From JABWAJ01 sp046153985 (GTDB taxonomy: Bacteria; Bacteroidota; Bacteroidia; Chitinophagales; Saprospiraceae): DNA of 12,095 nucleotides. Of the stretch, positions 1-6,756 are shown in pieces. Below the pieces are notes generated by a model that saw only the letters and a program-made list of their open reading frames with translations, was not told the origin of the DNA and searched no databases. The DNA lies in contig JBJXFD010000666.1 of NCBI GenBank assembly GCA_046153985.1, forward strand, positions 1 to 12,095, read 5' to 3'. The translations under genes and the position numbers were made by a program. The stretch's first letter is position 1, and each line of letters opens with the position of its first letter.

Positions 1-57
1 ATGAAAGTGGGCAACGACATCGAAGTTGTCTTCTCCGTAACGATGAAAAAAAGTTAA
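1..57 (+). CDS. C-terminal end of a probable YceI-like protein (partial)
   Basis: An open frame runs from the window edge to TAA at 55-57 and gives 18 residues ending VGNDIEVVFSVTMKKS. The alternating hydrophobic strand after 'VGND', finishing in a short basic tail, is how many YceI-domain lipocalin-like proteins end (VGDxVxxxxxVxxxKK). That makes this a probable YceI-family C-terminus. The start lies upstream of the window, so the ATG at base 1 need not be the real start. The next gene begins 53 nt downstream on the same strand with no terminator between, so the two are probably co-transcribed. The family call rests on a very short stretch and is tentative. Confidence 0.5.
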   Translation: MKVGNDIEVVFSVTMKKS

Positions 58-110
58 TCAAAAACGCATAAACCTTATTCACTCACTTTTCCTGCTTAAT
101 CTTTCACATT

Positions 111-1574
111 ATGAAAAATAGATCATTTGTTCTCGCACTTGTCGCACTCTTCGCTTGCGGCACATCCGTCCTCTTCGCACAGCAACCGGATCTTCAGTAC
201 TTCCGTCCGTGGGACAAAGAGGGCATCAATACCTTTGAACCTTCCAAATCGGCTGAACAACCTGAATATACAGGACTTAAAGTCCGGATTGGCGGTGCAT
301 TTACCCAAGATTTTCAGTCGCTGACGAATGAAAATAAGGCAAACTACGTACCTGTTTCCGCTACAAACGCTGTCAATAAAAACCTGCTCTATGGTGTGGT
401 AAAAGCTCAGGACTCTTTGTCTTCCAAGTTGCAGGGTTTCAACCTGGCGATGGCCAATTTGAACCTCGACTTCCAGATCGCCGACGGTATCCGGGTTACT
501 TTGGAAAACTACATGTCTTCCCGCCACCACTCTGAATTCTGGGTAAAAGGCGGTTACATCCAGATTGACAAACTTTCGATGTTCAACAATCCGGAATGGT
601 TTACGAAATATGTCCGCGTAAAAATCGGACACTTCCAACCCAACTACGGCGACATGCATTTCCGGCGCACCGACGGCGGTAACGCCATCTACAACCCCTT
701 CGTGGAAAACTACATCTTAGACGCATTTTCTACTGAAATTGGTGGTGAGGTGTATGTGTTCCCGGCAGACGGCTTCATGTTGATGGGTGGTATGACCTCC
801 GGCTTCATCAATGGCAACATTGAAAACTACCCGGATGCCAATAACGCTTCGGGTGTGGTACCGACGAAAAAGACACCGTCTATCTTTGCCAAAGCGGCTT
901 TCGATAAAACGTTCAACGATCTGCGTTTCCGGTTGTCGGCTTCTGTTTACAACAACCCAAACATCCAGCGCAACACGCTGTATGCCGGTGACCGTACAGG
1001 ATCGCACTACTTTGGAGCGATGGAACCAGCACTGACCAACGGCGCAGCAACTTCGGCATCAGCACAGTTCACTTCCGGTCGTTTCAACCCGCAGATGTCT
1101 AACCGTGTGATGGCCATTATGATCAACCCGTTCATTAAATTCAAAGGCCTGGAAATATTCGGTGCTTATGAAATGGTAACGGGTGGCGTATACGGCGACA
1201 TTAAGAATGACAACGGTAAAATTACCTGGGAAAAACGCAGCTTTGACCAAATCAGCGCAGAAGCCATTTATCGCTTCCTGCCTAACGAACAAGCTTACAT
1301 CGGCGCCCGCTACACCACCGTTACGGGTGAGCCCGACGGCACAGCTTTCGCAAACACCGATGGCACGCGCATCAAGGTGAACATCAACCGACTCGCAGTA
1401 GCTGCCGGCTGGTTCCCGACTAAAAACCTGCTTTTGAAAGGTGAGTACGTTATACAGAACTACGGCGACCCGGGTAGCGATGCCTTCCAGGCAGATACAG
1501 ACTTCCCGACCACAGACTACCGCTACAAAGGCAAATTCAGCGGATTTATGGTTCAGGCAGTTGTCGGGTTCTAA
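111..1574 (+). CDS. Outer-membrane beta-barrel (porin-like) protein, 487 aa
   Basis: A signal peptide is visible: MKNR, then a hydrophobic core at residues 6-22 and a likely cut after FA (A23|Q24). The rest is rich in short amphipathic strands with alternating hydrophobic and aromatic residues. It ends in a strand finishing with Phe (FMVQAVVGF), the usual last residue of outer-membrane barrels. The segment around residues 168-200 (VKIGHFQPNYGDMHFRRTDG) resembles the phosphate-selective porin (OprO/P) type, where a conserved GxF motif follows a barrel strand. No plug domain or TonB box is seen, so it is more likely a passive porin than a TonB-dependent receptor. Substrate unknown. It lies between two YceI-type genes and is followed by a strong terminator at 1630-1671. 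The start at 111 is supported by the signal peptide; no Shine-Dalgarno is obvious. Confidence 0.72.
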   Translation: MKNRSFVLALVALFACGTSVLFAQQPDLQYFRPWDKEGINTFEPSKSAEQPEYTGLKVRIGGAFTQDFQSLTNENKANYVPVSATNAVNKNLLYGVVKAQDSLSSKLQGFNLAMANLNLDFQIADGIRVTLENYMSSRHHSEFWVKGGYIQIDKLSMFNNPEWFTKYVRVKIGHFQPNYGDMHFRRTDGGNAIYNPFVENYILDAFSTEIGGEVYVFPADGFMLMGGMTSGFINGNIENYPDANNASGVVPTKKTPSIFAKAAFDKTFNDLRFRLSASVYNNPNIQRNTLYAGDRTGSHYFGAMEPALTNGAATSASAQFTSGRFNPQMSNRVMAIMINPFIKFKGLEIFGAYEMVTGGVYGDIKNDNGKITWEKRSFDQISAEAIYRFLPNEQAYIGARYTTVTGEPDGTAFANTDGTRIKVNINRLAVAAGWFPTKNLLLKGEYVIQNYGDPGSDAFQADTDFPTTDYRYKGKFSGFMVQAVVGF

Positions 1575-1629
1575 GTTACATGAAATGAGCAGTAACCGAT
1601 TCATGGTTAATTAGTTCAAACTAAGCATT

Positions 1630-1671
1630 GACCCCATGGCGCTCCTTAAACGAAGCCCATGGGGTCTTTTT
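1630..1671 (+). terminator. Intrinsic terminator after the porin-like gene
   Basis: A perfect 10-bp stem (GACCCCATGG at 1630-1639 with CCATGGGGTC at 1657-1666) with a 17-nt loop is followed directly by TTTTT (1667-1671). It lies 55 nt past the porin stop and should end that transcript. It also means the ATG at 1659, inside the 3' stem arm, is not a good start for the next gene. Confidence 0.85.
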
Positions 1672-1694
1672 CTCATCCACTCAAGCGATCTGAT

Positions 1695-2342
1695 ATGCAA
1701 ATCCTTCCGCAATGGCTCCGCCCCGCCGGTTTTCTGTTGGCAGGGTTGATGGTTTTGACCGGCAGTTGGTCGTTTTTACCTGACCGGCCTGTAAAAAAGA
1801 AGCTGTTCGTCATCGAAGACAACAGCCGCCTGTTTTTAAAAGGCACTTCCAACGTCAATAAATTCACTTGCGATTGCGAAGACAGTTACCCGGCTCAGAC
1901 CCTCGAAGTGGAAAGCACCGGCGGGCAGGCGCGGTTTCAAAACACCAGCCTGACCATTACTACCGGGAAATTCAATTGCCATAATGGCAAAATGGATCAC
2001 GACATGCAAAAGGCGCTGAAAGCTGATAAATACCCGCATATCCGGATTGAACTGATCGAAACAAAACAGGATGCGAACCACGTGAAGTCGGGCAGCCGCG
2101 CCTCGTTTCAGGTACACGCTAAAGCGAAACTTACCATTTGCGGCGTAACCCGTACGCAACAGATCGCCGCCAAAGCGCAGGTCTTATCGGACGGATATTT
2201 TCGACTCACCGGCTACCAATCCATTTTGATGACCGATTTTGGTATTGAACCGCCTACTGCACTTTTCGGAATGATTCAGGTGAACAATCAGATTGATTTT
2301 CATTTCGATTTGTATGTCCGGGTGAGTGAGGTAGAAGGTTAA
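1695..2342 (+). CDS. Exported YceI-like domain protein, 215 aa
   Basis: YceI proteins are small exported lipocalin-like barrels that bind isoprenoid or other amphiphilic molecules. Here an N-terminal hydrophobic segment (residues 9-27, AGFLLAGLMVLTGSWSFLP) serves as signal or anchor. The YceI domain covers about residues 36-210. Family landmarks are GTSNVNKFTC (50-59), the HNGKMDHDMQKALKADKYP block (96-114), LTICGVTR (146-153) and the late DFGIEPP (181-187) followed by a closing strand. It has four Cys in the mature part (59, 61, 95, 149). A longer frame opens at 1659, but that ATG sits in the terminator stem; the start at 1695 directly precedes the signal sequence. It is downstream of the terminator, so it probably has its own promoter, though I see no clear element. 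Its last codons merge with the repeat tract that follows. Confidence 0.85.
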   Translation: MQILPQWLRPAGFLLAGLMVLTGSWSFLPDRPVKKKLFVIEDNSRLFLKGTSNVNKFTCDCEDSYPAQTLEVESTGGQARFQNTSLTITTGKFNCHNGKMDHDMQKALKADKYPHIRIELIETKQDANHVKSGSRASFQVHAKAKLTICGVTRTQQIAAKAQVLSDGYFRLTGYQSILMTDFGIEPPTALFGMIQVNNQIDFHFDLYVRVSEVEG

Positions 2343-2464
2343 AGTAGAAAGTAGAAGGTAGAAGGTAGAAAGTAAGGTTACGTTCCACGATCAAATTTCG
2401 TGTCCTCCTTCTTCTTTCTACCCTCTACTTTCTACCCTCTACTTTCTACCTACTACTTTCTACC
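2331..2464. repeat. Inverted low-complexity repeat of GTAGAARG units
   Basis: The left arm (about 2331-2377) is a purine-rich array of GTAGAAAG / GTAGAAGG units. The right arm (about 2404-2464) is its pyrimidine counterpart (TTTCTACC / CTCTACT units). The two can pair imperfectly over 30 bp or more. A small perfect hairpin (CACGA at 2386-2390 with TCGTG at 2398-2402) sits in the loop. The left arm starts inside the last codons of the YceI-like gene. Together with the spacer to 2500 this fills the gap before the next gene. It might act as a 3' hairpin for the upstream mRNA, but it lacks a U-tract and is probably just expanded repeat DNA. Confidence 0.8.
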
Positions 2465-2500
2465 ATAATTAAATAACGAACAATTTACAACCACATCATT

Positions 2501-2908
2501 ATGAAAAAAATTATTCTCCCCGGTGTCATTGCCGGATTCGTCCTGCTTGCATTCAGTTATGGGGCATTATACCTCCTGGTAACATTACTGCCCAGCTTAG
2601 CTGAACAATACTACAACCCGGTTTTCAGCCAGGAAGGTGAAAAGACCATCATGTATTTTCTGCACCCCTTCGTGCTGAGTTTTGCCTTAGCCTGGTTTTG
2701 GGAGCGTTTCAAAGGCCAGTTTGAAGGTTCCTGGCTGCTGCGCGGACTGGAACTTGGGTTGGTTTACGCCATTGTGGCCAGTTTGCCGGCTATGTGGATC
2801 ACATTCAGCTCGCTGGCGTTATCTTTTCAGTTGGTTTTGTCCTGGTTAGCGTACAGCACCGTGCAGGCGGCTGTTGTTGGGTTGATTTATGCGAAGATGA
2901 ATCCGTAG
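2501..2908 (+). CDS. Four-helix integral membrane protein of unknown function, 135 aa
   Basis: I do not recognise the family. Four hydrophobic segments are visible: about residues 4-30, 51-67, 82-101 and 108-131. The loop between helices 1 and 2 (31-50) is polar and slightly acidic. The loop after helix 2 carries WERFKGQFEGSW and is more basic, which suggests it faces the cytoplasm, with the 31-50 loop in the periplasm. There is no soluble domain and no conserved catalytic-looking motif. It stands alone between the repeat at 2331-2464 and a probable terminator at 2938-2977. The start follows an AT-rich leader without a clear Shine-Dalgarno sequence, as is common in Bacteroidota. Coding is supported by the clean hydrophobic pattern and full length. 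Confidence 0.75.
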   Translation: MKKIILPGVIAGFVLLAFSYGALYLLVTLLPSLAEQYYNPVFSQEGEKTIMYFLHPFVLSFALAWFWERFKGQFEGSWLLRGLELGLVYAIVASLPAMWITFSSLALSFQLVLSWLAYSTVQAAVVGLIYAKMNP

Positions 2909-2937
2909 AAACCTTTTTCAGTAAGCGCAAGCTTATG

Positions 2938-2977
2938 AGCGCCTTAGGAATCCAACAAGATTTCAGAGGCGCTTTTT
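2938..2977 (+). terminator. Probable intrinsic terminator after the small membrane protein gene
   Basis: A 7-bp stem (AGCGCCT at 2938-2944 with AGGCGCT at 2967-2973) with a 22-nt loop is followed by a T-run (2973-2977). The loop is long for a strong terminator, so the call is moderate. It sits 30 nt after the stop codon and upstream of the next promoter element. Confidence 0.55.
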
Positions 2978-3013
2978 GTTTCATTATGAATATGATAATA
3001 AATAAATATCATT

Positions 3014-3021
3014 TATCTTTG
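3014..3021 (+). promoter_or_regulatory. Bacteroidota-type -7 promoter element (TAnnTTTG)
   Basis: TATCTTTG matches the TAnnTTTG consensus of the main Bacteroidota sigma factor. It lies 32 nt before the start at 3054 and just after a probable terminator, in AT-rich DNA. A matching -33 TTG element at the usual spacing was not found, so the call is tentative. Confidence 0.45.
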
Positions 3022-3053
3022 AACTCTTCGTTAACTCGAAAAATAACCATCAA

Positions 3054-4421
3054 ATGGAATATCTCGACCAGCTTTTTCCTTTAGTCGCCATGACTTTTGC
3101 GTTTGCAATGGTCAGTGAGCGTTTGTCAAACTTTATTAAACTTTATCTGCCTGCTTTTTTGAAACTTTTGGGCGTCCGTCATTTAAAGTTCAAAAAGTCA
3201 TCTTTCGTTTTGCAAAATTTGCATTTAAAGCAATCAGATGCTGAATTAGAAATCATCAGGGAACGTATTATCCTTACCATAAGCCTTATTTCCGGGACAT
3301 TGATTGCATGTTTGTTTGAGAAACAAATTGAGGAGGCATTAAAACTCTACTGGAAAGACCTTGGTTATTTTCATGTCGTAGGCGGTTTTGGCATTTTGTT
3401 CAGTTTCGGCTCCAAATTTTGGCACGACCTACTGGATTTGTTGTTATTTACCAAAAACGTCCGGCGCCGCTGGGGAGATGTTAACCTGGCAGAGATTGAA
3501 TCTGCCAATCAACTTTCTGAATACTTGCAAACCTCTGACCAACAAATGGTTAAACAGGCTATTGAAGAAAATTCAGGCTGGTTGTACCGCGATTTTCCCA
3601 ATATCCGGGTGATTTTACCGAGGTATGAATATATTGATGGAATTTACCAGCATTGTGCGACAATTTATCTGGAAGACAATGAGCGGCAGCAGATTCCAGC
3701 CTATTTGCCAATATCCGGTGGCAGCAAAAAAGTACCGGTCAAGGTCGTTCCCAATTTGGGCATGGTACAAGCGCATAGCCGGCCAGGGCAAGCCGTTAAG
3801 CTGAATGGAACCACAAAATATGGCGCTTTCGGCTGTATTGTAAAGGATTATGAAAATCCGGAATATTACATACTAACGTGCGCCCATGTTGTCACTGAAA
3901 GAAGATGTCAGGTTGACATGCAGGAAATACTCGATACAGCAAAGATTCATGTTTCACCTGAAAATAACCTCCCCGTAAAAAAAATCATTTTCGACGGCGG
4001 TTATGATTGTGCACTGATCGGCCCTGTTGATCTTTCAAAGCATTCAAACAAACTCAGCGGGTCAAAAATGCTCAAACCTCCCCGTAGCCTTAGTGCAAAT
4101 GATATTGGCACAAGCATTTATGTTGAAGTCAACAGCAGTAGCTTAGGGCGGCACGGTGGCTGGCTCGTTCATCACTGCAAAGAAAACGAAGGCAAAGGCA
4201 TTGAGGTAAATTATGACGACGGCACCAAAATTTTTCATGGATTGATCGTGGCAGAATCCGTATCCCTCGCTTACAAGCTGACAGACAGGGGAGATTCGGG
4301 AGCCATTCTATATGATGAAGACGGCCAGGCTTTAGGCATGGTTATTGGCGGCGATGCTGTATTTACTTATGCCATTCCCATAGGAGACGTGTTGATGGAG
4401 CTCTATGCTGAAATTATTTAA
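3054..4421 (+). CDS. Membrane-anchored trypsin-fold serine protease, 455 aa
   Basis: The N-terminal third is membrane-embedded: hydrophobic segments at about 8-38, 72-88 and 105-134, the last holding GGFGILFSFGSKFWHDLLDLL. Residues about 170-235 (IRVILPRYEYIDG through VPVKVVPN) look like the lead-in region seen in NAL1-like bacterial trypsin-fold proteins. The peptidase core follows from about 256. All three catalytic residues are present: His278 in LTCAHVV, Asp318 in GYDCALIG and Ser415 in DRGDSGA, followed by a G-x-V-I-G-G strand typical of the fold. Basic residues after segments 1 and 3 (RHLKFKK, KNVRRRWG) suggest by the positive-inside rule that the peptidase domain is cytoplasmic; this is inference. 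The natural substrate is unknown. The gene is 18 nt upstream of the exported-protein gene and probably co-transcribed with it. Base composition appears more AT-rich than the flanking genes. Confidence 0.8.
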   Translation: MEYLDQLFPLVAMTFAFAMVSERLSNFIKLYLPAFLKLLGVRHLKFKKSSFVLQNLHLKQSDAELEIIRERIILTISLISGTLIACLFEKQIEEALKLYWKDLGYFHVVGGFGILFSFGSKFWHDLLDLLLFTKNVRRRWGDVNLAEIESANQLSEYLQTSDQQMVKQAIEENSGWLYRDFPNIRVILPRYEYIDGIYQHCATIYLEDNERQQIPAYLPISGGSKKVPVKVVPNLGMVQAHSRPGQAVKLNGTTKYGAFGCIVKDYENPEYYILTCAHVVTERRCQVDMQEILDTAKIHVSPENNLPVKKIIFDGGYDCALIGPVDLSKHSNKLSGSKMLKPPRSLSANDIGTSIYVEVNSSSLGRHGGWLVHHCKENEGKGIEVNYDDGTKIFHGLIVAESVSLAYKLTDRGDSGAILYDEDGQALGMVIGGDAVFTYAIPIGDVLMELYAEII

Positions 4422-4439
4422 TCTCTAAAATAATTCATT

Positions 4440-6692
4440 ATGAAAACTATTGCCTTTTTATGGTTACTGGTAATGCCTTTTTTTATTAGCGCCCAAACGA
4501 CAACCATTACGTATAATCTAAACGAGCCTGGCCGTAAGCCTTCCCAAAAACCGACCGGGCCAATTTCTGACACCTTGCCTTTAGAAATTTTCCTCAGGGG
4601 TACCGGCGCGCCTGATTGCGAAGTATTAATCGGTAAGGGGAAAGTGCCCTGCGCAGGCGAAAAAGATAAAAAAATACTTGTTTTAGCTATTGCGAAAACA
4701 GAAAGCGACACGGCAAATTCCTTTGAAATAAAACTAACCAACAAAGGGCAAAAATTCATACCGGTCACCATCCCGCGGCAAAGGGCGGCCCAACCAGCCT
4801 TTGTAAAGGTTAATCCGAAAAACACGGTAGAAACAGCATGCTCCAAATCCGGCCCCATCTTGATTTGGCAGGATGCGATCAATTTAGAAAGCGCCATCCA
4901 ACAGAACAGTTGGGGAACGATTCGTGTAATTCTTTGCAAATATGCTTTCCCTGACGAGTCTTGCAGCACGTGTCTTAAAAGGCCGTATACGCAACTGCTT
5001 CAAGCAATGAATGCCCATGATACTGGCGATAATATTTTCCTCCGGCAAGTACTTCCTAAAGAACTTCCCGAAGGAGATTCAGGCGATAAAGGAATCGGTT
5101 CATCCATTGAATCTCAATCAGCGAGTAGCCTCAATTCTGTTATCTCCTCACCAGGTATTGTGCTTGATGCCCTTGCTACCTTTATCGCCAAACGCCTGTT
5201 GGATGAGTTAAATCTCGCTTATCTTAATAAATTTAGAGAAACCCTTGATGGCGACAAGTTTGCTGACTTTAGCGCGCTTCTGCCTCAAACCAAATTTTTT
5301 TTGACGGCAATCGGAAAAGACTATAAACTTGAATACAAAAGCCTGCTGACCGGATTGCGTCAAAACCTGTTTGAGGATTTGACTAATTTACCCCTGAATA
5401 TGCCTACCGTAGTTAAAAACCACAAAAAAGATATTTCAAATAAAGAAAGCTACATCGCTGCCCTGGCAATGCTGGAAGCCATGAATAGCCTTACTCAAAA
5501 AGCAACGCCTCCTGACATTATCAGTCGGGTCGGAAGTTATAACTACGAATTGGATAGCAATCATTCAACTACCCTGACAATCTTACAGTTGGTTGCAAAA
5601 ATCTCTAACCATTTGAGGGTTAATGATCCTTATGGCCCCTGGATTGACCCCGGTGTATCTTTTCAAAAACCAAGAATCATTTATTTGTTTTCGGGGCTGG
5701 TTTTTAACCAGGAAAATGCTTTTTTAAAAGATAATTTCATCCGGTATAAGGGTAACTGGATCTCACTTTACGACCTGTTGAAAGCGGGAGATTCGAAAAT
5801 ATTTACCGAAACAATTCAACAACTACTGGGGCTGATTTCTGACATAGAGCAACTTGTAGCTGCCGACGAAAAATCTGACCCCGCAAGCTTGTTTTTTGCC
5901 CTCAACGAGCGCCTGCTCACCTTCATGGTATCCTCCACAAAAGACGATACCTCGCGCGTAGCCTACAATAAAGCCTTAGAATCGCTGAAAATCCTTATCC
6001 GTGTGCGGCAACATATTCAGGAAAAAGAATTGGTTGCTGCCGGTACGTTAATTTTCAATATGCTTGAAAATTTGGAAGTAAATGCAGCTACACTGAACAA
6101 GACTGGCAAGGAGGAATTTTTTCGCTACCTCAGCTTCGCCCAAAACCTGATTGATGCCAAAACAAAAGAAGAGCTCATTGACGCACTCGAACAGGCAGCC
6201 GATCCGGTGGGCAGTTATCGCTTGAAACGCAATCACCCAGTCACCGTATCCATCACCGCTTATCCTGGTTTGTACGCAGGCAGGGAGCAATATCGCCAGG
6301 GTATAAATGATGACAGGTATATAAATAGCTTTGGATTCACAGCTCCATTGGGGCTGGCAATTTCTTTTTCCGGTAAAAAAGCAACCGCCGACGAACAAAA
6401 GGCTTCTTTCTCTTTGTTTTTTCCAGTCATTGATGTTGGCGCCATCACAGCTTTCCGGTTAATGGATCAACAAGCTGATTTACCTGAATTTAAATGGGAG
6501 AATTTTATTTCGCCTGGAGTTTTCGGCAATCTGGGATTTAAAAACAGCCCGCTTTCTTTTCATGTCGGGATTCAGTACACTCCTGAAGTCCGGCAGATTG
6601 ACGAAGCCTTAAGCCCCCGCTTGTGGCGACTCGGAGCAGGTATTTCCGTTGATTTGCACTTGTGGAGTATCTACACCAAACCAAATCCATAG
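4440..6692 (+). CDS. Large exported protein of unknown function, possible outer-membrane-associated C-terminus, 750 aa
   Basis: I do not recognise a named family. A signal peptide is clear (MKTIAFLWLLVMPFFISAQ, likely cut after A18). Residues 20-180 form a mixed, strand-rich part holding all six cysteines of the protein (60, 71, 134, 166, 175, 178), so disulfides are plausible. A low-complexity Ser-rich linker (about 208-237) follows. Residues about 238-590 look strongly helical, starting with VLDALATFIAKRLLDELN. After GSYRLKRNHP (591-600) the character changes to Gly- and aromatic-rich strands (SVTAYPGLYAG-like; SFSLFFPVIDVGAI; FISPGVFGNLGF; LGAGISVDLHLW). These resemble a small outer-membrane or envelope-associated beta domain, although the protein does not end in Phe. 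It is 18 nt behind the serine-protease gene, which suggests a shared role as partner, substrate or regulator. Its end is convergent with the exporter operon, 64 nt away. Confidence 0.72.
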   Translation: MKTIAFLWLLVMPFFISAQTTTITYNLNEPGRKPSQKPTGPISDTLPLEIFLRGTGAPDCEVLIGKGKVPCAGEKDKKILVLAIAKTESDTANSFEIKLTNKGQKFIPVTIPRQRAAQPAFVKVNPKNTVETACSKSGPILIWQDAINLESAIQQNSWGTIRVILCKYAFPDESCSTCLKRPYTQLLQAMNAHDTGDNIFLRQVLPKELPEGDSGDKGIGSSIESQSASSLNSVISSPGIVLDALATFIAKRLLDELNLAYLNKFRETLDGDKFADFSALLPQTKFFLTAIGKDYKLEYKSLLTGLRQNLFEDLTNLPLNMPTVVKNHKKDISNKESYIAALAMLEAMNSLTQKATPPDIISRVGSYNYELDSNHSTTLTILQLVAKISNHLRVNDPYGPWIDPGVSFQKPRIIYLFSGLVFNQENAFLKDNFIRYKGNWISLYDLLKAGDSKIFTETIQQLLGLISDIEQLVAADEKSDPASLFFALNERLLTFMVSSTKDDTSRVAYNKALESLKILIRVRQHIQEKELVAAGTLIFNMLENLEVNAATLNKTGKEEFFRYLSFAQNLIDAKTKEELIDALEQAADPVGSYRLKRNHPVTVSITAYPGLYAGREQYRQGINDDRYINSFGFTAPLGLAISFSGKKATADEQKASFSLFFPVIDVGAITAFRLMDQQADLPEFKWENFISPGVFGNLGFKNSPLSFHVGIQYTPEVRQIDEALSPRLWRLGAGISVDLHLWSIYTKPNP

Positions 6693-6756
6693 GATCGGAA
6701 GAATAACACGGCGGCTTGTGGTTCGTCTTCTGGATACTGGTTTTCCAAACGGTGCC

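Noticed and set aside
1059..1604. 181-residue antisense open frame opposite the porin-like gene
   Set aside because: It mirrors the sense gene and has no coherent domain, signal or membrane pattern. The same applies to the frames at 123-659 and 717-1007.
1659..1694. Longer N-terminus of the YceI-like gene from the ATG at 1659
   Set aside because: That ATG lies in the 3' arm of the terminator stem and would add 12 polar residues before the signal sequence; the ATG at 1695 fits better.
2794..3084. 96-residue frame overlapping the small membrane protein gene and the next start
   Set aside because: It runs in another frame through two genes, a terminator and a promoter element, and has no coherent protein features.
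4418..4969. 183-residue antisense open frame opposite the start of the exported-protein gene
   Set aside because: The sense frame has a signal peptide and continues for 750 residues; the antisense translation shows no recognisable features.
3054..6692. Classification as a known anti-phage system
   Set aside because: No nuclease, NTPase, nucleotide cyclase, TIR or reverse transcriptase domain is visible; a trypsin-fold domain alone is not enough.
6693..6702. GATCGGAAGA, the first bases of a common sequencing adapter, hinting at an assembly artefact
   Set aside because: Only ten bases match; the following bases differ from the adapter and the convergent gene continues normally.
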